Positions 7,068-14,588 of a DNA stretch of 64,000 nucleotides are shown here, piece by piece. Each line of letters begins with the position of its first letter. Position 1 is the stretch's first letter. Under the pieces are notes generated by a model, which saw nothing but the letters and a program-made list of their open reading frames with translations, did not search any database and had not been told where the DNA came from. Made by a program: the position numbers and the translations under genes. Origin of the DNA: Geomonas subterranea (lineage in GTDB: Bacteria; Desulfobacterota; Desulfuromonadia; Geobacterales; Geobacteraceae); NCBI RefSeq assembly GCF_019063845.1, contig NZ_CP077683.1, forward strand, positions 4,270,501 to 4,334,500, written 5' to 3'.

Positions 7068-8312
7068 CTATTGTTCGACCGTGCTTTCCTTGAGCGTGGT
7101 TTCCACCCGGATCTCGCTGGTGAGGGTGCGGTGCACGGGGCATTTCCCGGCGATCTCCAGGAGCTTCTGTCTCTGCTCCTGGTCGAGTTCCCCTATCAGC
7201 TCCAGCTCCCGCACGAACGTGTCGATGCGTCGGTCCTGGGACTCGCAGTCCCGGCAATCCTCGGCGTGAACCTTGTGATGGGATAGGCGCACCAGCGCGT
7301 CGACAAGCGGCCACCCCTTGCGTCGGGCGTACATCTGCACGGTCATGGTGGTGCAGGCCGCAAGCCCCGCCATGAGGAACTCGTAGGGGGACGGCCCCTC
7401 GTTACTGCCACCGTAACTGACCGGCTCGTCCGCCGTCAGGCTGAAGCCGTTGGCGAAGATTTCGGTGCGGAAGCCTTCGGCCCCGGTGCGGGCGGTGACC
7501 CTGTTGTCGGCAGCCTGGGACTGCGGTTGCGCCACGGGGCCGGTGCCGGCGGTGTCGAGATAGCGTGTGGCCCAGGAGGCGATCACCTCCCCGGCGTAGC
7601 GCGAATCCTCCGCCCCGGATAGGAGATGGTCGGCGGTTCCCAGTGATATGAAGCTCTTGGGGTGGTGGGCCGCCTGGAAGATCTGGGCGGCGTTGTCGAT
7701 ATTCACGATGCCGTCCGCCGGTGAATGGAGCACGAGGAGCGCCCCCTTCAGGTGGGCCAGGGTCTCGGCGGGACGCTGCGCCTCTAGGTCGTCGAGGAGG
7801 CTTTTCCTGATGGTGAAGTCGCTGCCGCCGAGGTGCACGGTCGCCTCACCCTGCCGTTCGGCAATTTCTGCGTGCTCGCCCAGCAGGCGGCGCAGGTGGG
7901 AGGGGCTGAAGGGGGCGGCGATGGTTGCCACCGCCGCCGCCGAAGGGATCTCGCCGGCGGCCACCAAAACCGCGGAGCCGCCCAGCGAGTGCCCCACCAA
8001 GAGCCGCGGCGCCTCGTACTCACGCTCCAGAAAACGGGCCGCCGCCACCAGGTCGCTTACCTGGGAGGAGAAATTGGTGTCGGCGAAATCCCCCTCGCTC
8101 TCCCCCAGCCCGGTGAAGTCGAAACGTAAAACGGCGATGCGCCGGCTGCTCATGGCCCTGGTGATGTTGACCGCCGCCTTGATGTTTTTCGAGCAGGTGA
8201 AGCAGTGGGCGAAGATGGCATAGGCGACGGGGCGCTCGTCATCAGGGAGTTCCAGCCTGGCGGCCAGCTGATTGCCGTTTGCGTTGGTGAAAGTGATCTT
8301 CCTGGTGTTCAT
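7068..8312 (-). CDS. Alpha/beta hydrolase - OsmC fusion protein
   Basis: The 414-residue protein has an N-terminal serine hydrolase (about 1-250) with nucleophile elbow GHSLGG near residue 108, an Asp-containing HSPADGIVN segment and the terminal TADHLLSG His. The C-terminal part (about 275-410) is an OsmC/Ohr-type thiol peroxidase fold. Its two redox Cys are visible in GLAACTTMTV (about 318) and GKCPVHRTL (about 391), plus an HAEDCRDCESQ insert. This two-domain form is a known family in many bacteria. The substrate is unknown; OsmC suggests organic hydroperoxide reduction, the hydrolase an ester or peptide. ATG 8312 follows GAGGAG. Confidence 0.88.
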   Translation of the reverse strand: MNTRKITFTNANGNQLAARLELPDDERPVAYAIFAHCFTCSKNIKAAVNITRAMSSRRIAVLRFDFTGLGESEGDFADTNFSSQVSDLVAAARFLEREYEAPRLLVGHSLGGSAVLVAAGEIPSAAAVATIAAPFSPSHLRRLLGEHAEIAERQGEATVHLGGSDFTIRKSLLDDLEAQRPAETLAHLKGALLVLHSPADGIVNIDNAAQIFQAAHHPKSFISLGTADHLLSGAEDSRYAGEVIASWATRYLDTAGTGPVAQPQSQAADNRVTARTGAEGFRTEIFANGFSLTADEPVSYGGSNEGPSPYEFLMAGLAACTTMTVQMYARRKGWPLVDALVRLSHHKVHAEDCRDCESQDRRIDTFVRELELIGELDQEQRQKLLEIAGKCPVHRTLTSEIRVETTLKESTVEQ

Positions 8313-8460
8313 GGGAACTCCTCGGCGGGCCTTCCTGCCCTCAGCTTCGCGGTTTCCTAGGCAGGAAAATAATAATAGCCGCCCGTCTCAAGTCAACTTG
8401 TTCTGTTAAAAAGACGTCATAAACAAGCTTGGTGTGGCTCATACGGACGCGGAGATTGAA

Positions 8461-8475
8461 ATTTGAGATTCAAAT
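8461..8475. promoter_or_regulatory. Short palindrome before the chemoreceptor
   Basis: ATTTGA and TCAAAT flank GAT in the 267-base gap between the divergent hydrolase-OsmC and chemoreceptor genes. It may be an operator; no regulator can be named. Confidence 0.2.
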
Positions 8476-8521
8476 CACAAAAAGGCAACACTTTACCTCT
8501 TCTCTCTTTAAGGAGATTGAG

Positions 8522-8550
8522 TTATAAACATAAACTTCTACCATTATAGT
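8522..8550 (+). promoter_or_regulatory. Weak candidate promoter for the chemoreceptor
   Basis: TTATAA, a 17-base spacer and TATAGT end 30 bases before the chosen chemoreceptor start. The -35 is poor; no sigma-28 pattern was found here. Confidence 0.3.
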
Positions 8551-8579
8551 GTGATGCAATGCCAATCGGGAGCCGAAAG

Positions 8580-11045
8580 ATGTTTGCAACGTGGTCCATC
8601 AAGAAGAGAGTAGTCACTTCCGTAGTCGCTTTGTGTGTCGCGAGCATCGCTATTCTGGGGCTCTTTGCCTACCAGTACCAGATGCACCAGATGCGGGAAG
8701 GGCTGAAGGACGAAGCCACCAACAGCGGGCGCCTTTTCGAGGCCATCCTGAAAGGTGACGCCGAGGGGTTGTCCCGCGCCCACGCCGGCCTCGACAAGCT
8801 CGACGTGCTGCTCGCCCCCTTTGCCGCCGGCAACAAGGACGCGCTGCTCGCCGCGGCGAAGCCCATCTTCAGCGAGATAAAGCAGAACAACAACATCACC
8901 CACATGTACTTCATCCAGCCCGACGGCAAGGTGCTGCTGCGGGCGCACAAGCCCGAGCAGGACGGAGACATCCTCAAGCGGGAGACGTTCCTGAAGGCGC
9001 AGGCCACCAAGCAGCCGGCATGGGGACTGGAGATGGGGAAGAACTTCTTCTCCCTGCGCTGCGTGAAGCCCGTCTCCTACCGGGGTAACGCCCTGGGCTA
9101 CATGGAGGTGGCCGAGGAGATCGACCACGTCTTCAAGCAGATGAAGCAGATCACGGGCAACGACGTGGCTCTCTTTCTCACCGAGGACTTCCTGAAGAGC
9201 AAGGCCACCGACCTGAAGAGCGAGACGGCGCACTCGTTCCGCATTCTCTACCCCACCAACAAGGCGGCCGCCCTCGGACTGGCCGCCAAGGTCGGCCAGG
9301 AGATGACCGAAGCGCTCAAGGAGCCCCGCATCGCCATCGTTTCCTACAACGGGGGCAAGTACCTGGTCGGCGTCGGACCCGTGCAGGACGCCTCCGGCGG
9401 GACCGTCGGTGTCCTTTTCACGCACAAGGAGATCAGCCCGCTCTTCGCCACCATGTGGAAGGGTGTGGCGGCGCAGCTGGGCATCTTTCTGGCCATCATC
9501 CTCGCGGCCCTCGCCCTGCTCTACCTTTCCCTCAAGCCGAGCCTCAACCTCTTCCACACCTTGAGGGAGCACATCGTATCCGTCACCACCACCTGGGATC
9601 TGAGCAGGCGCCTGGAGGTCGGCACCCAGGACGAGATCGGCGCCATGGCCGCTGACTTCAACACCATGACGGAGAACCTCGCCCTGACGGTGCGGCAGGT
9701 GAGCCACTCCAGCAACGAGCTGGGTTCGGTTTCCCAGGACCTGGTGCAGGTCTCGGGGACGGTCCTTGGGGCGGCCGAGCAGCAGTCGACCTCGGTTCAG
9801 GAGGCCTCCAGCGCCATGACCCAGATCACCTCCTCGATCAAAGGGGTGGCCCGGGCGGTGGAAGGGCTGTCGCACTCCGCGTCGGAGAGTTCCTCGTCGG
9901 TATTGGAGATGGCTTCCAGCGTCGAGGAGGTCGCGCTCAACGCCGAATCGCTGGCCCAGCAGGTGGACGAGGTGGGGTCCGCCATCATCGAGATGGCAGC
10001 CTCCATCAAGCAGGTGGGGAGAAACGCCGACCTGCTCCTCGAGGAAGCGAGCATCAACTCCTCCTCCATCGTCGAGATGGACAGCTCCATAAAGGAAGTG
10101 GAAAAGAATGCGCTGAACACGGTGAAGATCTCCGAAGCGGTCAAGCAGGATGCGGAGGTAGGGAGGAGCGCCGTCGACTCCACCATTCTCGGGATCAGCG
10201 CCATCAAGGATTCCTCGCGCATCACCTCGGAGGTCATCGCGACCCTTTCGCAGCGTGCCGGTGACATCGGCACCATTTTGTCGGTCATCGACGACGTCGC
10301 GGAACAGACCAACCTCCTGGCGCTGAACGCCGCCATCATCGCGGCGCAGGCCGGCGAACACGGTAAGGGGTTCGCGGTGGTGGCCGGCGAGATCAAGCAG
10401 CTTGCCGAGCGCACCAGCGCCTCCACCAGGAAGATCTCCGACGTGATCAACGGCGTCCTCGAGGAGACCGACCGGGCCGTGGTCGCCATCAGGCAGGCGG
10501 AGCAGAACATCTCGCAGGGTGAGGAACTGTCCCGGAAGTCGGGTGAGGCCCTGGAGAAGATAGTCAACGGTGTGCAGATGGCGACCGAGCAGGTCAATGG
10601 CATCGCACGGGCAACGGCCGAGCAGGCGCGCGGCAGCCTGATGATCCGTGAGACCACCGAGAAGGTGACCACCATGGTGCGCCAGATCGCGATTTCGACG
10701 CGCGAGCAGGCGGAGGGGAGCAGCCTGGTGCTGAACGCGGTGGAGAAGATGAAGATGCTCACCGAGCAGGTGAAGAACTCCACCCGCGAGCAGAGCAACG
10801 TCGGCAGCTTCATCGCCAAGTCCACCGAGAACATCACCGACATGATCCGCCATATCCAGAAGGCGTGCGACGAGCAGAGCAGGGGGGCGGATCAGGTCCT
10901 TCCCGCAATGGAAAGCATCAAGGCCGCCACGGAGAACAGCCTCGGCGCGGTCAAGGTGCTCGACGAGAGCATGACGGCACTCGCCGGCCAGATCTCCGTG
11001 CTTCAGAACGAGATCGATCGTTTCGACGTCTCCTCCAAGGGGTAG
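8580..11045 (+). CDS. Methyl-accepting chemotaxis protein with dCache-type sensor
   Basis: This 821-residue receptor has TM1 (about 10-32), a periplasmic region (about 33-290), TM2 (about 295-318), HAMP (about 319-372) and a long signalling domain. The sensor segment ITHMYFIQPDGKVLLRA with HKPEQDGD matches the dCache_3 type double-Cache domain. The cytoplasmic tip reads [11 protein letters not shown] then IIAAQAGEHGKGF, so the usual AIEAARAGE Glu and Arg are Ile and Gln. Start ATG 8580 follows GGGAG; ATG 8559 has no ribosome site. A palindrome with a T-run ends the gene. The ligand is unknown. Confidence 0.92.
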   Translation: MFATWSIKKRVVTSVVALCVASIAILGLFAYQYQMHQMREGLKDEATNSGRLFEAILKGDAEGLSRAHAGLDKLDVLLAPFAAGNKDALLAAAKPIFSEIKQNNNITHMYFIQPDGKVLLRAHKPEQDGDILKRETFLKAQATKQPAWGLEMGKNFFSLRCVKPVSYRGNALGYMEVAEEIDHVFKQMKQITGNDVALFLTEDFLKSKATDLKSETAHSFRILYPTNKAAALGLAAKVGQEMTEALKEPRIAIVSYNGGKYLVGVGPVQDASGGTVGVLFTHKEISPLFATMWKGVAAQLGIFLAIILAALALLYLSLKPSLNLFHTLREHIVSVTTTWDLSRRLEVGTQDEIGAMAADFNTMTENLALTVRQVSHSSNELGSVSQDLVQVSGTVLGAAEQQSTSVQEASSAMTQITSSIKGVARAVEGLSHSASESSSSVLEMASSVEEVALNAESLAQQVDEVGSAIIEMAASIKQVGRNADLLLEEASINSSSIVEMDSSIKEVEKNALNTVKISEAVKQDAEVGRSAVDSTILGISAIKDSSRITSEVIATLSQRAGDIGTILSVIDDVAEQTNLLALNAAIIAAQAGEHGKGFAVVAGEIKQLAERTSASTRKISDVINGVLEETDRAVVAIRQAEQNISQGEELSRKSGEALEKIVNGVQMATEQVNGIARATAEQARGSLMIRETTEKVTTMVRQIAISTREQAEGSSLVLNAVEKMKMLTEQVKNSTREQSNVGSFIAKSTENITDMIRHIQKACDEQSRGADQVLPAMESIKAATENSLGAVKVLDESMTALAGQISVLQNEIDRFDVSSKG

Positions 11046-11080
11046 GTTCCCGCTGCTCACCACAATCCCGTTTCACTGTA

Positions 11081-11108
11081 GGGGCGAATGATCATTCGCC
11101 CCTTTTTT
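11081..11108 (+). terminator. Terminator formed by a dispersed GGGCGAATGATCATTCGCCC palindrome
   Basis: A perfect 22-base palindrome at 11081-11102 is followed by six T residues (11103-11108), 35 bases after the chemoreceptor stop. It is both a likely Rho-independent terminator and one of five copies of a repeat in this window (also near 20.7, 20.8, 42.27 and 42.34 kb). Confidence 0.7.
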
Positions 11109-11144
11109 CGTCCCGCCAACGGCACCCTCTCCACCCCCTCTAAC

Positions 11145-11164
11145 TCCCTCCCGCAAGGGGAGGG
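11145..11164. repeat. GGGAGGGG-type palindromic repeat
   Basis: CCCTCCC and GGGGAGGG arms around GCAA lie between the chemoreceptor terminator and the next gene. The repeat belongs to the same family as the other intergenic hairpins. Confidence 0.5.
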
Positions 11165-11235
11165 TCAAGGGGGCAGCTTCATGCGCCAATCTCGCCTGCT
11201 TGATCTCTTAGGTCCGCACCCCTGGTAAAACCCGG

Positions 11236-11241
11236 TATAAT
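11236..11241 (+). promoter_or_regulatory. Candidate -10 box (TATAAT)
   Basis: A consensus TATAAT lies 55 bases before the phosphoesterase gene. No good -35 is seen at 16-18 bases, so the promoter call is weak. Confidence 0.3.
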
Positions 11242-11296
11242 TCCTGTCGTTGTTTTCTTACTCCGGCTTCCCCCGGCACAAGAAAGGGCGGCTCGT

Positions 11297-12061
11297 ATGT
11301 CCGAAATCGATCGCACCTTCACCGTCATGACCTACAACGTGCACCGGCTGACCGGCAACGACCGCCACACCTCCGCCGCGCGCATCGCCCAGGTGATAGA
11401 AACCTACCAGCCGGACATCGTGGCGCTTCAGGAACTTCCGGGGGCGCGCTTTCGCCCCGAGATCGGGGGCGCCTGCCAGGACCTGGCGCATGAACTGGCG
11501 CTGGTGGTGGCTAGGGACGTTCACTACACACTGGAACGGGAACGGTGGGGCAACGTCGTCTTCAGCCGCTTTCCGATGCGGCTGGTACGCGCGGGGGGGC
11601 TGCATCCGGAGAACCGCTACCGGACCATGGTGCCGCGGGGGGTGATGTGGGTGGAGATCGACGTCCACGGGCAGAAGCTGCAGCTGGTGAACACGCACCT
11701 GGGGCTCATCCCCCAGGAACGCAACTACCAGGCGAAGGTCTTGACCGGCGCCGAATGGCTTGCGCATCCTGAGTGCACTCCCCCGGTGGTGCTCTGCGGC
11801 GACTTCAACGCCCTCCCCAGTTGGAGCATCCACAAGCGCCTCAGAAACGCGCTGCGGGACGAGCAGGAGCTGCTCAAATTCGGGCACACCCAGTTCACCT
11901 TCCCGAGCAACATGCCCATGCTCAGGTTCGACCATATCTTCATCTCGCCCGACCTCGCCGTCGAGAGCGAACTCATCCCGCGCACGAAGCTGACCCAGGT
12001 GGCCTCGGACCACCTGCCGCTGATCGTGAAGCTGCGCCTGGCCGGCCCGGAGGAGCGTTGA
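11297..12061 (+). CDS. Endonuclease/exonuclease/phosphatase (EEP) family protein
   Basis: The 254-residue protein has the EEP-fold motifs in order: TYNVHRL, VALQELPG, NTHLGLI, CGDFNALP and SDHLPLI at the C-terminus. These supply the metal-binding Asn, Glu, Asp and the catalytic His. There is no signal peptide. Substrates of this family range from DNA to phospholipids and inositol phosphates; the sequence does not decide between them. AAGGGCGG precedes ATG 11297. It stands alone, 115 bases before an unknown gene that may have its own promoter. Confidence 0.85.
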   Translation: MSEIDRTFTVMTYNVHRLTGNDRHTSAARIAQVIETYQPDIVALQELPGARFRPEIGGACQDLAHELALVVARDVHYTLERERWGNVVFSRFPMRLVRAGGLHPENRYRTMVPRGVMWVEIDVHGQKLQLVNTHLGLIPQERNYQAKVLTGAEWLAHPECTPPVVLCGDFNALPSWSIHKRLRNALRDEQELLKFGHTQFTFPSNMPMLRFDHIFISPDLAVESELIPRTKLTQVASDHLPLIVKLRLAGPEER

Positions 12062-12098
12062 CCGTCAGTGAAACAGCAGGGGATTTTGCCAAAAGACC

Positions 12099-12126
12099 TA
12101 AAGTCCAGGAGCCCGTTGGCCGAAGA
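12099..12126 (+). promoter_or_regulatory. Candidate sigma-28 (FliA) promoter
   Basis: TAAAGTCC at 12099-12106 and GCCGAAGA at 12119-12126 are separated by 12 bases. This resembles FliA promoters (TAAAGTTT-N11-GCCGATAA) with one extra spacer base, the same spacing as the candidate before the YjfB-family gene. It is about 50 bases before the next start codon. Confidence 0.45.
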
Positions 12127-12176
12127 GAGGGAAGGATCAAACAGATGCCCCGCAGCGGGGAAAACGGAGAGATGCT

Positions 12177-12518
12177 ATGAGCGAATACACGGAGATGCCG
12201 GACGATATGGAAGTGCAGGAAGTTATCATCGAGCGCGTGCTGCAGAACACGGGCTCTTTGCTGGAAATCTGCCTGGTGAAGCATGGCCGCCAGTACGAGG
12301 CGGCGATTTTCGTGGAAAAGAAGTACAAGCCGGGCCCCCCGCTGCCACGCCCGCTGGAGACCCCCTCCGGCCAGTTCAGCCACTGGATGGGCGTGCGCCC
12401 CAAGGTGGGGCTCTCCCAGGAGGAGGCCGACCAGATCTTCTACGAGGTGAACGGCCTCAACGCCCTGCACCGGATCCAGATGAAGGATGAATGGGGACAC
12501 CTGCTGGACACGGTCTAG
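12177..12518 (+). CDS. Protein of unknown function
   Basis: I do not recognise this 113-residue protein. It is acidic at the N-terminus (MSEYTEMPDDMEVQEV) and has a beta-rich middle (GSLLEICLVKHGRQYEAAIFVEKKY), a Pro-rich linker (KPGPPLPRPLETP) and a C-terminal helix-loop with EEADQIFYEVNGLNALHRI. No signal peptide or membrane segment is seen. GGAGAG lies before ATG 12177. A possible sigma-28 promoter upstream hints at a motility-linked or c-di-GMP-linked role, which is speculation. A bidirectional terminator follows. Confidence 0.7.
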   Translation: MSEYTEMPDDMEVQEVIIERVLQNTGSLLEICLVKHGRQYEAAIFVEKKYKPGPPLPRPLETPSGQFSHWMGVRPKVGLSQEEADQIFYEVNGLNALHRIQMKDEWGHLLDTV

Positions 12519-12553
12519 CACCCCGGACTACATACGCACCGCGCCACCAATGC

Positions 12554-12587
12554 AAAGGGCCGCTCCCGTGAAGGGAAGCGGCCCTTT
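12554..12587. terminator. Bidirectional terminator between the unknown gene and kup
   Basis: An 11-pair stem, AAAGGGCCGCT with AGCGGCCCTTT, has A-rich and T-rich ends, so it can serve both the plus-strand unknown gene and the minus-strand kup gene that converge here. Confidence 0.7.
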
Positions 12588-12641
12588 GCTATTTCGTGAT
12601 TGCCACAGACCTTGTTGCCAGCGACAAAACAGGTGGGGCAC

Positions 12642-12676
12642 ACCTCCCCCCGGAGGGGGAGGCTGGGAGGGGGGGG
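12642..12676. repeat. GGGAGGGG-type palindromic repeat
   Basis: CCTCCCCC/GGGGGAGG arms lie just past the kup stop codon, as seen at other gene ends in the window. Confidence 0.5.
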
Positions 12677-12682
12677 CGGCGG

Positions 12683-14500
12683 TTACATCTCGACCCGGGT
12701 CAGGACCCCCTGCAGTTTGCTGGCGGGAAGCTGGTTGAACTGGACGAAGTTCGGGCTCAATTTCTTGATGGCGTTGAAGATCTTCCAGATGGGGTTGTTG
12801 GTGGTTATGTCCTCGACTCCGTAGAAGATGACCTTCTCGTTGATGTTGTTCTTCTTCAGCAGGCTCTCGATGTCGATCACCTCCATGTACCCGGCGTAGA
12901 TCTCGAAGGAGTCCAGCCCGCTGCCGCGCTTCTCGGTCAGCTTGTAGGAGACGCCGAACGGTTCGTCGGTCCTGATGATGGAGATGAAGACGTTCCTCTC
13001 GTAGATGATGTTGCTGCGGATGATGCAGTGCACCACGTAGGGGGGCACCACCGCCCACTCCCGGGTGAAGAACAGGCCGACCCCCGCGATGGTGCGGTTC
13101 TTGGCGTAGATCTGCTCGTAGGACATGAGGAAGGTGTCAACATCGAGCGGCTTGAGGGCCCGGTACAGGGCGCGCTGCCCCTTGGTCCAGAGCAGGATGG
13201 TCAGGAAGGGGACCGAGGCGAGGATCAAGGACCAGTAGCCGCCGTGCGGCAGCTTGTTCAGGTTGGCGATGAGGAACACGAAGTCGACCAGGGTGACGGC
13301 GATGGCGATCGGGACCTTCCACTTCTTGGTGGTGTTGGCGAAGATCAGGGTCATCATGATCCCGGTGATGGTCATGCTGCCGGTGACGGCGAGGCCGTAG
13401 GCCGCCGCCAGGTTCTCGGACTTGCCGAAGAGCAGCATGATGAAGATGACCATCACCATGAGGGTCCAGTTCACCGAGCCGATGTAGATCTGGGACTTCA
13501 GGTGGCTCGAGGTGTAGTCCACCTTCATGAGCGGCATGATCCTGGTGGTGATCCCCTGGTAGATGATCGAGAACACGCCGCTGATGAGCGCCTGCGAGGC
13601 GATCACCGTGGCCAGGATGGTGAGCAGCAGGAAGGGGATGTAAAGGTATGGGGACTGGTCGTGGATCATGGCGAAGAGGGTGTTCTTTTCGTGCTGGTGC
13701 TCCAAAAGGAAGGCCCCCTGGCCCAGGTAGTTGATCACCAGCGCGACGAAGACGAAGTACCACGCCCGCACGATCGGCTTTCTCCCCAGGTGCCCCATGT
13801 CGGCGTAGAGCGCCTCGCCCCCGGTGGCGCACAGGATCACCTCGGAGAGGACGAAGAAGGCGGACATGCCGTTGTCGAGGAAGAACTTGATGGCGTACCA
13901 GGGGGAGATGGACTTGAGCACCTCGGGATGCCCGGCGATGGCGATCACGCCGGAGAGGGTGAGGGCCGAGAACCAGAGCACCATCAGGGGGCCGAAGGCG
14001 CCTGCCACCTTGTCGGTTCCCTTGGACTGGAAGATGAAGAGGATGATGGCGATGGTGGCGGCAATGGCGATCACGCCGGCCTGCGACAGGTTTGCCGTGG
14101 CCGGTATCAGCTCCAGACCCTCGACGGCGGAAAGTATGGAAATGGCGGGCGTGATGACGCCGTCGCCCAAGAGCAGGGAGACCCCGACGAAGGAGAGCAG
14201 GCCGATGACCCCCATGGCGCGCCCCCCCTTGAGCATGCGGACCAGGATCTCCTTCAAGACGATGGTCCCCCCTTCACCCTTTCTCCCGAGGCTCATGGCG
14301 AGCCAGGCGTACTCGACGGTGACCAGGACGAACAGGGTCCACACGATCAGCGACAGGATGCCGTAGATGTTGTCGGGCGTCGGTTTGGTAAGGGCGAAGA
14401 TGACGGAAAGGGTATAGATGGGGCTCGTGCCGATGTCGCCGAAAACAAGGCCCATCGATTTCACTATCCCGCCCCAGTATGATTGTTCGTGTTTCTGCAT
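12683..14500 (-). CDS. kup: KUP-type potassium uptake protein (second of a tandem pair)
   Basis: This 605-residue transporter has the KUP/HAK/KT start YWGGIVKSMGLVFGDIGTSPIYTL and about 12 membrane segments. Family segments include GDGVITPAISILSAVEGL and CATGGEALYADMGHLG. The C-terminal soluble tail starts at about residue 460. KUP proteins bring in K+ with H+. GGAGG precedes ATG 14500. A closely similar copy lies 88 bases upstream in the same direction. The pair are clear paralogues, alike along their whole length. Confidence 0.93.
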   Translation of the reverse strand: MQKHEQSYWGGIVKSMGLVFGDIGTSPIYTLSVIFALTKPTPDNIYGILSLIVWTLFVLVTVEYAWLAMSLGRKGEGGTIVLKEILVRMLKGGRAMGVIGLLSFVGVSLLLGDGVITPAISILSAVEGLELIPATANLSQAGVIAIAATIAIILFIFQSKGTDKVAGAFGPLMVLWFSALTLSGVIAIAGHPEVLKSISPWYAIKFFLDNGMSAFFVLSEVILCATGGEALYADMGHLGRKPIVRAWYFVFVALVINYLGQGAFLLEHQHEKNTLFAMIHDQSPYLYIPFLLLTILATVIASQALISGVFSIIYQGITTRIMPLMKVDYTSSHLKSQIYIGSVNWTLMVMVIFIMLLFGKSENLAAAYGLAVTGSMTITGIMMTLIFANTTKKWKVPIAIAVTLVDFVFLIANLNKLPHGGYWSLILASVPFLTILLWTKGQRALYRALKPLDVDTFLMSYEQIYAKNRTIAGVGLFFTREWAVVPPYVVHCIIRSNIIYERNVFISIIRTDEPFGVSYKLTEKRGSGLDSFEIYAGYMEVIDIESLLKKNNINEKVIFYGVEDITTNNPIWKIFNAIKKLSPNFVQFNQLPASKLQGVLTRVEM

Positions 14501-14588
14501 GGAGCACGCCTCCGGTTGGTAACAGCGCGCAACTTATAGCACCGCTCCGCGCAGCTGACAAGAAAAACCGCGCAAGCAACCGGCGTGT

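Noticed and set aside
8544..11063. Minus-strand open frame opposite the chemoreceptor
   Set aside because: Shadow frame rich in Leu, His, Gly and Asp; the chemoreceptor on the plus strand is certain.
12061..12176. Possible GEMM (c-di-GMP) riboswitch before the unknown gene
   Set aside because: The segment lacks the conserved GEMM core and tetraloop receptor; the TAAAG and GCCGAA pieces are better read as a sigma-28-like promoter.
12596..14482. Long plus-strand open frame of over 600 codons opposite kup
   Set aside because: It is antisense to a clear kup gene, has very biased Asp/Gly/His/Glu composition typical of shadow frames in GC-rich DNA, and no family motif.
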